A DNA stretch of 64,000 bases from Coturnix japonica (taxonomy: Eukaryota; Chordata; Aves; Galliformes; Phasianidae): positions 8,124,157 to 8,188,156 of the forward strand of contig NC_029529.1 in NCBI RefSeq assembly GCF_001577835.2, given 5' to 3'. The notes beneath the pieces were generated by a model. It saw only the letters and a list, made by a program, of their open reading frames with translations. It made no database searches and was not told the origin of the DNA. Below, piece after piece: positions 20,201-32,200 of the stretch. Position numbers and translations under genes: made by a program. How positions within the stretch are numbered: the stretch's first letter is position 1; every line of letters begins with the position of its first letter.

Positions 20201-23200
20201 ACTGTCACACAGAGGATGTAGCGATGAGCATGAGATCACGCTCAATGTGATTCAATTGCCCAGCTCTATCATCTTTTGATATTTCCCCAAACCACTCAAA
20301 TTTATCACTGAGAACAGCCACCCCAAGCATGGGATCAGATCTTGCCAGGAGCCCTCAGACAGCAGAAAGCCCCACTGCCATCACCCAACGTCACCTCTCC
20401 CCTTCCCTCCTGCCTGGCAAATCGCAAGGGCTAATCTCAGCGTTCACACCTGGCCTGTAAAATCTATCAGCAGCACAGTAAGGAAGCATTACACCACCCA
20501 CGCTACACAAACACCATCCACCTGCAGTATCCCTCAACCTCAGCTCTTTTTTTTTTTTTCTTTTTAAATAACACACCAACATTTTTAATGCATCCAGCCT
20601 TGTTTTCCACTTGCATTCACCGCTGTGCTGGGTTCCATGCAGACTTTAATTCCTAGAAATTCAGGTACATTCAGACAGCACAAATTAAGGAGCTAATTAA
20701 CGATGCTATTACCAGCTGGGATGAGACAGCTAAACAGTTTAGGCTGTAAATATCAGATTCCTGGTGCAGATGGAGGTGGGCTACAGATCACCTCAAGCTA
20801 AGAGCGCTGGACATCCAAAATTGGAGGTAACTCCTGGATCCGCACATTGGAGACACAGCTGACCTCACCGTGCTGCACCAGGAGCCCATGCAACACAAGC
20901 ACATTGCTGCCAGCCAGTGCTGAGCCTCACAGGGAAAGGGAAAGCTACACCCCTGATTTTCAGCAGGACCCAACATAACAGGGATGCTGACAGCTCTCAA
21001 GGAACCCTTCTGACTACATGGGAGAGATACAAAATGTACTTTGTGTGATCCACTGGACTCCAAAGACTACAACTAGTGTTAAAGAGTGTCTGATCAGGCT
21101 TAATTTCCCAAATCCCAGCAGAGCCTTTCTAGCTCTCACTACCTTCCAAGTGCATCCAGACTTTTTACTAATTAAGTTAGGGCTGTGCCCCAAAAACAAA
21201 GCAGCCCCACAGCCAAGCAGAACAACAGAAGCATTTCCAGCAACAACAAAAGGTGCTTTCACAAGGAAACCCAGCTCCCCAAATAGCCCATGGTACGAAT
21301 GACTCAGACCTTTAAAAGCACTTAACCTGAGCAGTGAAGTGCCTCTGGTCCTATAAACGTATTATTTCTAGTTTAGCTCTGAGAATCTAGGAAATGTATC
21401 TCAATCCCTGACACTGTGGGCAAAGGGCACAGGGTGGTCAGCCAGCATCCACAGCTGGGAGCAGCCACAGGTTCCTTCTCAGCAGGTTGGTCAGAACCCA
21501 TCACACCACACTTAGTAGTTTTCTCTTGCTCTTGGCTCACTTGTCATTTGCAGCCATCATTAACCAATAGGCAAGGAAGTAACTGGGTGCTCAAAAAAAA
21601 CCAAAACCCTGGGTATACAATATATCAGTTTGGGCTTCTGTTTCGCTGGCCATCATGCTGTTTATAGACATCTCTATGAGTAAAAGCAATGTCAAGGCAT
21701 GTTTTCATGGGAGGACTTGAGGCACAGAAGCACAGTTTCTGTTCTGTTGCTCGCTGAAGCCTTCCCAAATCACACACTCACACACTGGCTGAGCAAAGAG
21801 GGACATGAGCTTAACAGCACAAGAGCTGTCATCAGCACATGGTACACAGCAGGGAGAAGCAGCGTCTGAACCTTCCCTTTCCTCCCTCTTTCCATCAGAA
21901 ACCTGAAATGCTGTCGGTTTTGCCTTGGATGTGCTGTTCACAGAACACAATGTTCAGAGCTGCCCCTCAGGCAGCACCTCTCCAAGGCCTCGGTTGAGCT
22001 CCCATTAGCATGCTGACGATGGGCTGATTTGTGCAAGATCCCAGATGACCTGGGAAAGCAATTTCCTGTTTGATTAGGTGCCTAAGTGACATCGAGCCTG
22101 GGATGTCTGAGACACTCCTGAAGCTGAATTTACATTTCACTCCTGGCTGCTCCTCTCCGCTGCTATCACACTGCCAGCCCTGGTCTGGCCTCTCATCCAG
22201 AACCTTCTGCCCTTAATGCCTGGCTTGAACCAAACACACAAAGGACAGTTTTATTTTTTCTGTCCTCTGAAACACAACAAAGCTATCCCAAGGGAGGAAG
22301 AGGTTTATAATTAATGTCTTGCACATCTTTTTTGATTAGGGCAATTCCTTACTGATAGCCCACCCCAGCTGCTCACGTTGCATTGTTAAAAACACAAGCA
22401 AAACTGGAGCTAAAAACTCTCCCCAGTTCCCAACGGGTACCAGAGCACATGACATCAGCACAGACATCTATGCAACACTCCTAATGAAGTTTCAGATTGA
22501 TTTTCCTCCTCCGGGTTATCTGTGATGATACCTCCAGGCACATTAGGAAACTGATGGCTTAGAACAGTTTGCTCTACAGGGCCTCTCTACAGCATCCTGT
22601 GTCACACAACAATCATTCCTGGAAGGCTGAGCTACTAAGGATCAGAAATATATATAATAACATATTTTTTCATATATATATAAATCAGGAACTGAAATAC
22701 ATGTATTTCATTCATCAGCACTGATTCTGCAACTTTAATTAGGCAGCTATGCTTGAAAAGATAGGGAAAAAACCTTGACAATATTCACTTCCACATTTAA
22801 TTCCTGCAGCACCATACCACCAACATGAACTCTATTCTATGCTGACACGCACAAGGTTGAACCAATTGCTGTGTCAAGGCCCTCCAAGCAAAGTTGCCGG
22901 ACACTTTTTCATCTGTCCCATGCCTGCGAGAGAGCTGTGCGCCAGCACACTGCTGCATAACTCCCTGCACTACCCAATGCCAAACATAACAGGTTCCCCA
23001 AAGATGCTGCTGTCTCAGGACTGTAATGGCAAACCCAGGAATGGCAGCGCCAAGAGCAAACAGTGCACGTTCACCTGGAGGCCTCCAGCAGAACGCCAGG
23101 GCCACCCAGGATTCAAGGCAAGGCAGAGGAAATGCTCAGAAGTGACTCATTTCTTGCATTTCAGATCTCTTTCTCACTTTTCCTTCCCAACCAAGGCATG

Positions 23201-26200
23201 GTAAGAACAACAGCGCGATGCCTGCTGTAGGCTTGTCTCTGAGGCAGGAATCAAACATTGTAGAGCCCTGCCACAGGAGAGCTATTTGTGAAGCATGGGG
23301 AAAGATGACAGCTCCTTAAAAAACTGTCACTCTAGTGCTCTCATAGTATGAAGTTAAAACAGCAAGTCCAATACTTACTGCTTCTATGACAAAAGTGGCT
23401 ACATTGGAGAGGAGGATGAATTTTTATGTTATTTTCCCCCAGCTACAACCACGCAAGTTTTTTTTCCTTAGCAGAATGGTCTCCAAGCTCTCATTACTGC
23501 TGGTCTAAAACATTTATTCCTGCCTACTCAAATCTGCCAAAAGAGAAATGAATCATATGTCAATAAAAGTTGGGGTCCTGAACATGTGTTTCAGAATTAA
23601 TCTTAACAGGGAAAAGTGTGAATCTGAGCACAGCCACGGCAAGGGCTGCCAACTTCATTCATGGTAATTAAGTGAAGCCACACTCATTTAAGAGGATATT
23701 TAAGGAGCACAGAGTGTTCCCATTGGACTGGGCTCAAAAGTTCCTCTGTGAACAGCTACCCTAGAAGAAAAAGCCATACAGAACTAAGACGGATAGAGAA
23801 TTTGGCAGAACCTGCATTGGCATTTCCTACAAAGGGTCAGGCCTGCTTATTTGCTGGCCCTGATTGCATATGGGATGGCAGCTCCCTTGTGCCTCCATTC
23901 TGGACTCAATCCCACCAAATGCTTAACACACAATCCAAACTGAAAATATGCTTATGCACAGGCATGGTCTCACACCCAGTGCTCAGCGTTAGTGATCTGA
24001 GTGCACTGATTTCTTGAGAGGACAGCACGCTGCTCACCTACATTCAGTTTATCTGATGACACCAACTATACAGCTCCAGATATAACTACTCAATTTCAGC
24101 CCATGTAACAAGCACACGATGCCATGCAGTCTGGTTCATCTGAGCAGTCGTACCCAAGGCAAGTTGCCAGGCTGTCAGTTAATGAGCATCTCCATGAGGA
24201 GGTAACAGGGATGTTCTGCTGCTGAGGACCACACGTCTATGCCTGCCCAGAAGCACCTGCCCTTATCAGCACATACCATGGCAATGGTTTCCAGGCAGCA
24301 AAACAGACATCCCACCCCACTGGTAGGAAGAAAACGTTCTCCACAGCCACCTGGATTCACTTCCCTCCATCTCTTGTGCTCATCACGTTTTCCCCTATAA
24401 ATGCCAGTTAAAAAAGAAAGAAAGAAAGAAAAACCCACAGCCCACACCCTCACACTTTCTGTCTCCCATCTTTCCATATCCCAGTGTACACCTGTCTTAT
24501 CTTCATCTCCCACTGCTGATGGTTTTACGGGCATCTGTTTCAGCTTCTCCAGATCCCAGGACATGCATCTGACCGACATCACTGCTGGTGTCACTGGGTG
24601 CTTTTGTCCCAGCCCACAGTGATCTCACAACACAAAACACACTTGGGCAGACTCAGCTTCAACCCAGAGCAGCTGAAGGCTGTTGCACAGTTAACCAAGC
24701 AAAGAAGCGAGAAGTATTAACAAATATTTGTCAACGTGTCAAATCAGTCATGCCAAAAGGCAGAATCTTTCAACTGGCAACTTAAAAATACAAACTTCTA
24801 GCACAAATATTACTGCTGGTGAAAGGTATTAAGATGCATTTTTCAAAGTAACAAGCTGTTACTTTGTTTTACTGCTTCCAGGATTTATTTTAACCCTTCG
24901 ATAGATGCATTTATCCTTAACCTTCACTAGCAAAAAATGCACTCTATTCCACCAGCTTTAAGACTTTATCAGTGAGGAAACATGGAAATATGATATCAAA
25001 CATCCACCCTGGCATTGATGGCAATGCTCTGCCCTTCCCAGTGCAGAGGAAGCAGCATTACTGGGGGTCCCCTCAGCACCCTTCTGCCATCCCATCCATG
25101 GCACACTGCAGGCCCAAAGCTGTGTGCATGCAACGTGCCATTCACAACAGATATCATCTGTGGCAAGTTTAATTTCCTTCAGGGACATGACAAAAATAAA
25201 ATTACCTTGCTATTTGTTGCTCTGGGATGAATTTTGTCTTCTATGTGCTTTCTTTGCATCAGATCATTACTGAACTGGTGCCAGTGGTTCTCCAAAGCAC
25301 AGTCATGTGAACAACCACAGGAGTGACCCAGAAGAGACAGTGTCACTGCAGTGTCTGGGAACAGAGGCAGGTCACTGCAGTGACAAGAAAGATCTTCCAC
25401 AAGGTGCAGACTTCCAAAGCAGTTTTGATTTGTTCTCATTGGAGTTGACATAAATCACTCCACCTCCCCTGACTATGAAAAGAAGGCAGCTTCTCTACCT
25501 CACAGCAAAGCAGCTGCAAGGCCAGTATAGGCTCAACTTTATCCCAACCCAGCAGATGCTCTATAATGAAGATGACAACAACTAATCAAAAATGTTATTA
25601 ATTGCTAACAAAGAAAGGAGCCCCCCCACACACAGCAGGAAAAACTGTGGTAATAATTTGATCAATTCTATTACCTGAGAACTAGGAACAAGGGCTTTCC
25701 ACCAGTGTCCGCCTTTCACAAGGTCTACATCACTCAAGGGCATTGACACTTTGCCAATGACACAGTGGCGTGAGAATTTGTCAAAATCCACTACAGTTAA
25801 AAGTAGAGTCCTTCTCTGGGCTTCTAAAAATGGGATTTCAAATGTGTACCTCTCTTCAAACACCGGGTTCTGAGTTTTGCGCTTAACTCCGGTCTGCTTG
25901 GAGTTCTTCTGGTCCGGAAGCAGGCAGATCTTCACATAGGGGTTGGAGTGAGCCATATCTTGCCTTGAGCCATCATAGGAAATGGGAGGAGGCAGATCCT
26001 TAGCCTCAATGACTCGCACTATCAGGTAATTATGCAGCAGGTCGTACTGAGTGCTGAAGTGCAGCATGCCCAGCTGGTACTTGGATAAGATTTCCTCATC
26101 TGTCAAGGAGTCCATATCATCACTATTCGAGTCAAGGGAGTACAGTCTTGGTTCAAATTTTCTAAAATAGTCATCTGGGCTATAGGTTTTCCTCAGGATA

Positions 26201-29200
26201 GTGGGCTGAACTATTTCTTTTTTTGCTCCTATTATTCCAAACTCGATAGGTTTAATGTCAATTAATGGAGAACTTGGCCTCCTTGACTCTAAACCTAAAC
26301 AAGAAAGATGCAAAAATATGATTGTTAGAAACTCAACCTATTAGAGGCCCAAGTCATCTCGTGGTTCTTTATGTTTGGCTATTCTGTACCTGTGCAATGT
26401 GGGACCTTCCACCACTACACCATAAAACAATTAACAACACCCTCTGTTGTGCCGCGGAGCAATCTCAGCTATGCTTCCCTCCCCCCCCACCATTTTCACC
26501 AGACACGTGCTTTAGCAAGAAGAACAAGGCTGGTCTCTTCCACCGTGTTCCTGCAGAACAGGATAAGATTTTAATCAATGTACCTTCAGCTCGGACTTGA
26601 TTACCTGCCTGAGAGATGAAAGAGCAGGCAACACGCTCTGACTTTTTCCCCCACAAGAATTACATTAATGTTGGAAGGACGACCTTACTTGAAATCCGCC
26701 TGGTGAGGCTGTAAGTGGACCGTGATGTATCTGAAGACGACCGCCTTCTGTCAGGGGAAACATCCTGAAGAGTGGGAGGCAGGTCACTGATTGTATTATC
26801 AGAGTCTCCATTTTTGTCCTCATTCTGGCTGCTTATCCTGTTATAACAAGAGACCTTTGAGTGATTCAACACAGTAAAAGGACTATATACAGAACAAAAA
26901 TGTATTTGGATATTCTAATCTTGCGTGCACATCCCTGAATGCTGCAGGGTATCTCCTTCACATCTACTCGGCAAGCAGAAGACTGAGCAACTGACTTCAT
27001 GCCTATGTAAAAGGACATTATCTTTCTGCCTGCCTTTCAAGCAGGAGTGTATCAGCACCAGAGCATGACACAGGCCACAAAGGCATATGACGTGGATCTC
27101 AATCAGCAGAAGTATATTTGTCTTTGAGCAAATAAAAAGAAAACAAACAAACCCTCACAACATAAGCTTACTGCTGTGAATCCATTGGTGCCACCTGGAA
27201 GTGTGGCCAGCAGTAGGAAGGAGCCAGCATGGGTGACCACCATGCTCAGACATCCCAGTCCCACCAAACACCTCTCAGTAAAATATTACTTTGCAGACAC
27301 AACACTAAGGTTTCAAAACTCAATAAACAGGATTAATTAACAGCTATCTATTGATATGCCATTTAAAGTAACTGGCTGCTTTTTATCCACTCCTGTATAG
27401 CAGAGGTGAGTTTCAAAAGACAGAAATATTGCTGTCCATGGGGTCTTAGTGAGGGTGGGGGGGGGCTGGGGGAGACAGCAGGATCCCAGTGCTGAGCGCT
27501 AAAGCACCTTGAGAAGACTCAGTAGGAGACTGGGATCATAACAAAATCCTCACACAATTCCTATTTCACCTTAGTTTTCCTCTGTAACTTAAAAATCTCA
27601 TCTTCTCACAACTGTGAGGCACACAGCACTGCTGGGATCTCCCAGCTTTGGCTGGAAGGAGAGGGAGACAGAACTGTGCAGAGGGTACAGCCCCAACTGC
27701 ACCCTGAGAGCTGAGCCATGGGTAGAAGATGGAAGTGAAACCAAGCAATGGTATGGGACACATTGGGCACCACACTAAACAAACCCAGGAGACAGAACGC
27801 TCAGGAAAATCTCAGATCACGAGGAAAGCACCAGCACAGAATGAGCAAAGCAAAGGGAACGCTGCTCCAGCCTTGCTCTTGAGTCACTCATCCCATGGCC
27901 AGGCTGGGTACAAATGAAATACATTGAATCATTTGCTTTAGTAATCAGTGACTGTGCTAGAGAAACAGAAATGTTTGGAGAAATAGAATTTTACAAAAGT
28001 AAGCTCATAGAAAAGGCCCCCCGAACATAAGAGAGATTTAAACTAGAAATTCTTATCTAAATCTGCAAAATTCACAGCAGGATTTACAGCACATGCAAGC
28101 CTCACTAATCCAACTCATACAATCATCCACATTAAAAATAAACAAATAAATAAGGAAACCTAAAAGTAAATAGATCAAAACCAAGACGTGTGTTAAAGAG
28201 GGCACAAAGTACTTGCACGGCTCTGCAGCCCATTAGGGGCAGTCCAAGCCCTGCAGTGTGACGTAGTAGAAACACAAACAGCTTTTTCATGCCTAAGCGC
28301 AGATCTGCATGACCGTATGTAGCATTTGGATGTGCTCGTGTCTGAGAATCAAACAAGAAAGAACAAAACAAGAAAGCAGGGCGAAAAGGGAATCAGGAAG
28401 AAAAGCATTAAGGATGCTCTACAGTGGGTAAACATAATAGTGAGTTAATAACATACAGATGACCTTTAGTAAGGAAATTGCTACTGAGCTACAATAATTT
28501 TTCCTCAAATAAACTTTGGCTCTGGCTAAAGCAGCTCTGTTTCTGCTTAATCAGAGCCTTTGGGAAGAGGAATCTTGTTCTGATTTCAATTTAGTCTCAC
28601 AGAGCACGCACCATTTATCTTTGGGTTTTTATGGAGAATATTCCACAACAGGCAGTGCCAACACACAGCCTTATTCCCAGCCCATCTCTGCGCAGGCTGG
28701 GATACAAGCACTCATCACAAGATCAACAGCAGCTACCGCACATTCAGGTCAATGCAATTAGGTTCAGTTCAGTAAGGTTTTTTTTTTCCAAGCTGCTACT
28801 GGAGGCTACTGTGAAAATTCAGAAAGTGAGGAAAATCAACAGCCTCTCCAGAAGTACTTAAACTTGCAGCCTTAGAGTCCTCGCCTGAATTTCCAGGACA
28901 TCAGGTGTCTCACAGTTACCAAAGGGAAAACCTGCATGCAAAACACAAAGGACAGGTCACCAAGATAAATCATCCTGCTGTTCGCTAGTGGGCAAATGAA
29001 GACCATAGCACCAATTTTTCCCTGGGGACTGGATGGGGACATAGGGAAGGAGCAAACTGCACGGTATTAGCTTCCTGGGATCACAAAGAAGTGGCAGAAT
29101 TGAAAGACATCAGATGAAAATCTGGGTTTATTTTTAAAAACGCTTTCAGGCTGTGAGCAGGGAATACAATAAATTGATTTGTTCCCAAACTTAATGCATG

Positions 29201-32200
29201 TATTTAAAAGGCAGAATATGGCGCTGTCAAATCCATCTTCCATTTGAGGAAGTTTCCACTGAATCTAAAAGATTTCTCTTTAAAAAAGACTAATAAGGGG
29301 AAGGGGGGGGGAGGGGTATTAATTAGCAAGTCCAATTCCCAACCCTAACCCTAACTCAACATTATTTCTGAAAATGAACGAAGAAATGATGAAATATAAG
29401 GTTATTATAATGAAAATAAGAATCTTCTTCAACTGATCTTTCAGTCAAGAGAGGCTGCATGGCATCACTTCCACCTTAAATCTGCATATACAAAGAATGC
29501 AGGCCTCCTACTAATCAGCAAACAAAACAAATCACTTTTGTCTCCTGCCTTCTACTCAACCTTTCTATATTCCAGACCCTCTCTCCACAACAGTTCCTTT
29601 CCCCTCTCCTCTCAGCTTCATCTCCTCAACGTCTTTCTCACCTCTAGTCTTTGTTCTCCTCACTCAACTTCCTTTGGGGCTCCCTGACCAGCTCTTAACA
29701 AGGTCACCCTCCTGGCACCACGTTGGGCCCATCCCTGCCAAGCAGCAGGAATCAGCAGCCCCTACAGTATGTGGAGAGCATCTTCAGTCATCCCAAGGCA
29801 AGATGCCTCCGTGCTGCTACTCAAAGCCAAATTACTTACCTCCAGAGTCCTCTCCATTTGGCTCTGCCTGCCCCTCCCAAATGTCACCTGTGGGAAAACA
29901 CCTTCTCCCACCACTACAGCCCCCACCTGCCCAAAGCTGGAAGGAATGGTGAAGATTTGGCATCAAAAGCACAGCCCTGAATGTGAACCTGGCTGGGGGC
30001 CCTGAGAGCCCTACTGGGCTGCACCACTGAAGCACAACACGGTTAGGAGAAGAGTAGCATGAAGCACAATGTGGTTGGAAAAATGCCCAGTTCTTATCCA
30101 AGAATGTGTTGTCTTCTGTTTATCAACATTACAAAAATTAATCATCGAGGCTTTCAGAAGGAGCAGGACTGGAGGAGAACAATACAGACTGGAGAGAAAG
30201 CATTATACAAGTCCAAAGGTTTCTCTGTTCTCTGCCTGTGGCAAAGCCCGCTCATCCACAAGGTCACCACATTGCAGTGCCCTGGAGCCAGGCAGGATGC
30301 AGCAGCCCATATGTGGCTGCAGGGCCAACCACCTGCATGTCACAGCCCTCTGCACAGCATGGCAGCTCTGAGGCTCCCACTCAAAGCAAGGCTGCCTGCT
30401 TGCTCCCAAGTACACAATCGTTTCTGCAACAATCTTTCTACGTCCAATACTGCTACCTCATCATCGCCTTCTCCTGCCTGCAATGCTTTCCTATTTAGCA
30501 TTGATTTTGTTTCCATTTCACATTAATTGCAGGTGAGCCAACTTCTGGGCATATATCAGACTCTAAAACATGATGTTCTGCATATAAAAATCACTCTAAC
30601 ACATCTCAAACACTTCTATTTTTATTGCTTCGGTATAAATTACCATCCTATTCTACCACAATTCCAAAAGGTACATAGACAAGAACATGATTTAAACATG
30701 AGAAGTGCCCTTACTGCTAAACCAACAAATCAGCTTCCATGCCAGCTTACAAGGTAACTCCTGTCCTACCCACCGGATCGTGCTTTACCAAGGCTCTCCA
30801 TAGTATTCCAGCTAACAATGCTGCTGGTTCTCCGTACCACTGGGCTGCCTATTTTCCCACCCTCACCAGGAGATTCTTCCTTCATGGACGGCATCCACCA
30901 AACCCTGAGCCCATCTCACCTTTTCATATCAATACTCCCATCACAGCTGAACAGCCCTACTCTTCCATTAGTGCTGTGAAATTGTGCAGCTAAACTTACA
31001 GCCAGGCTGGAGTCTGAGCAGGAAAAGGTCCCAGGATTTCAACTTCATCTTCATTTGTTTGACAACAGCTACAGTCGAAACACTTCTGACAACAATTTCT
31101 ACAAGTCCACCGGCATAGCAAGAGATCCGAGATTCTAGCGAGCAGACCCTGAAGCCATTGGAAACCAAAGTACAAGATTACAACCCATCAATAGCTATTG
31201 AGAAATAACATTCAATTGTATGTATGTGTTACTGCAACAACACATTAAGAACTATATTTATTCCATCTCTATCAAAAAGACAAGTGCTGTGCAGTTGCCA
31301 GCCCAACTTCACTGATGCCATAACAAGGCAGGAAAATAAGTATTCACGGCAGGTACTTCTCTGGTAGCAGTGTATCATTATGTATGTTGGCAAGAGGGTG
31401 ATTTACAAAACACAATAACAACATGCTGGAGTGGAAACATGCTTATTCTTTCATACACATCATCAAGCTGATGGGCAAACATACAATAGAAGGAATGAAA
31501 ACCAGAAGGTAAGTGAAAGCACCAACTTAATTCTGCAAGGTCTATTTGATTTGAAAACCTTAATACAGCAACATGAATACATTTCATCCCCGTAGATATG
31601 TCAGCATGTAATACTCACGTGATCCATTCACATATGGCATTGCAGCCTAACAAATTTACCGCTAAAATAGATTAGTGAAAGCATACTGTCCACATGCTTC
31701 CCTCTGTGAGGATGATTAACTCAGTGCATGGCCAGCTCACTGCAGGGAGCACAGAATGCACCCTGCCTGCATCAGAAAGCCCAAACTGAGCCACGTCCCA
31801 TCCAGCAGCAAGCAGCTTGATGGAGCACTGCTACAGAATGTCAGTGCTCCACGGCTGTGGGGAGACAGAGCTGCCATAGCACAGCACATCCCCAGAGCTG
31901 AGCTGGAGTCAAACCACTCTACAACTGTTTGTAATCTTGGAAGGTCCATAAGAAGCTGAAGACAGAGCAACATGAGCATTTCTCTGCAGATATCCCCTAA
32001 AATCACTTGGAACAAGGGTGCTATCACACAACACCGAGGGGTTCCCTTTGAGAACACAGGTCTGCAGAGAAGGCCTCATGGGCACATCTGTTTTGCTTCA
32101 CTAGAGCAGGTCTGCCATGAACAAACACGGGACATCAGGGGGGGAAAAAAATCATCAGCCTTGAATGTGGTACGTTACTTAAATCTCAGATATCAGTAAA

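Larger units (their letters stand above)
18326..25674 (-). other. SYT17 intron 5
   Basis: 7.3 kb with no exon seen. It contains an AT-rich repeat at 22647-22683, an 18-bp palindrome at 22693-22710 and a GAAA microsatellite at 24414-24430. Confidence 0.75.
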
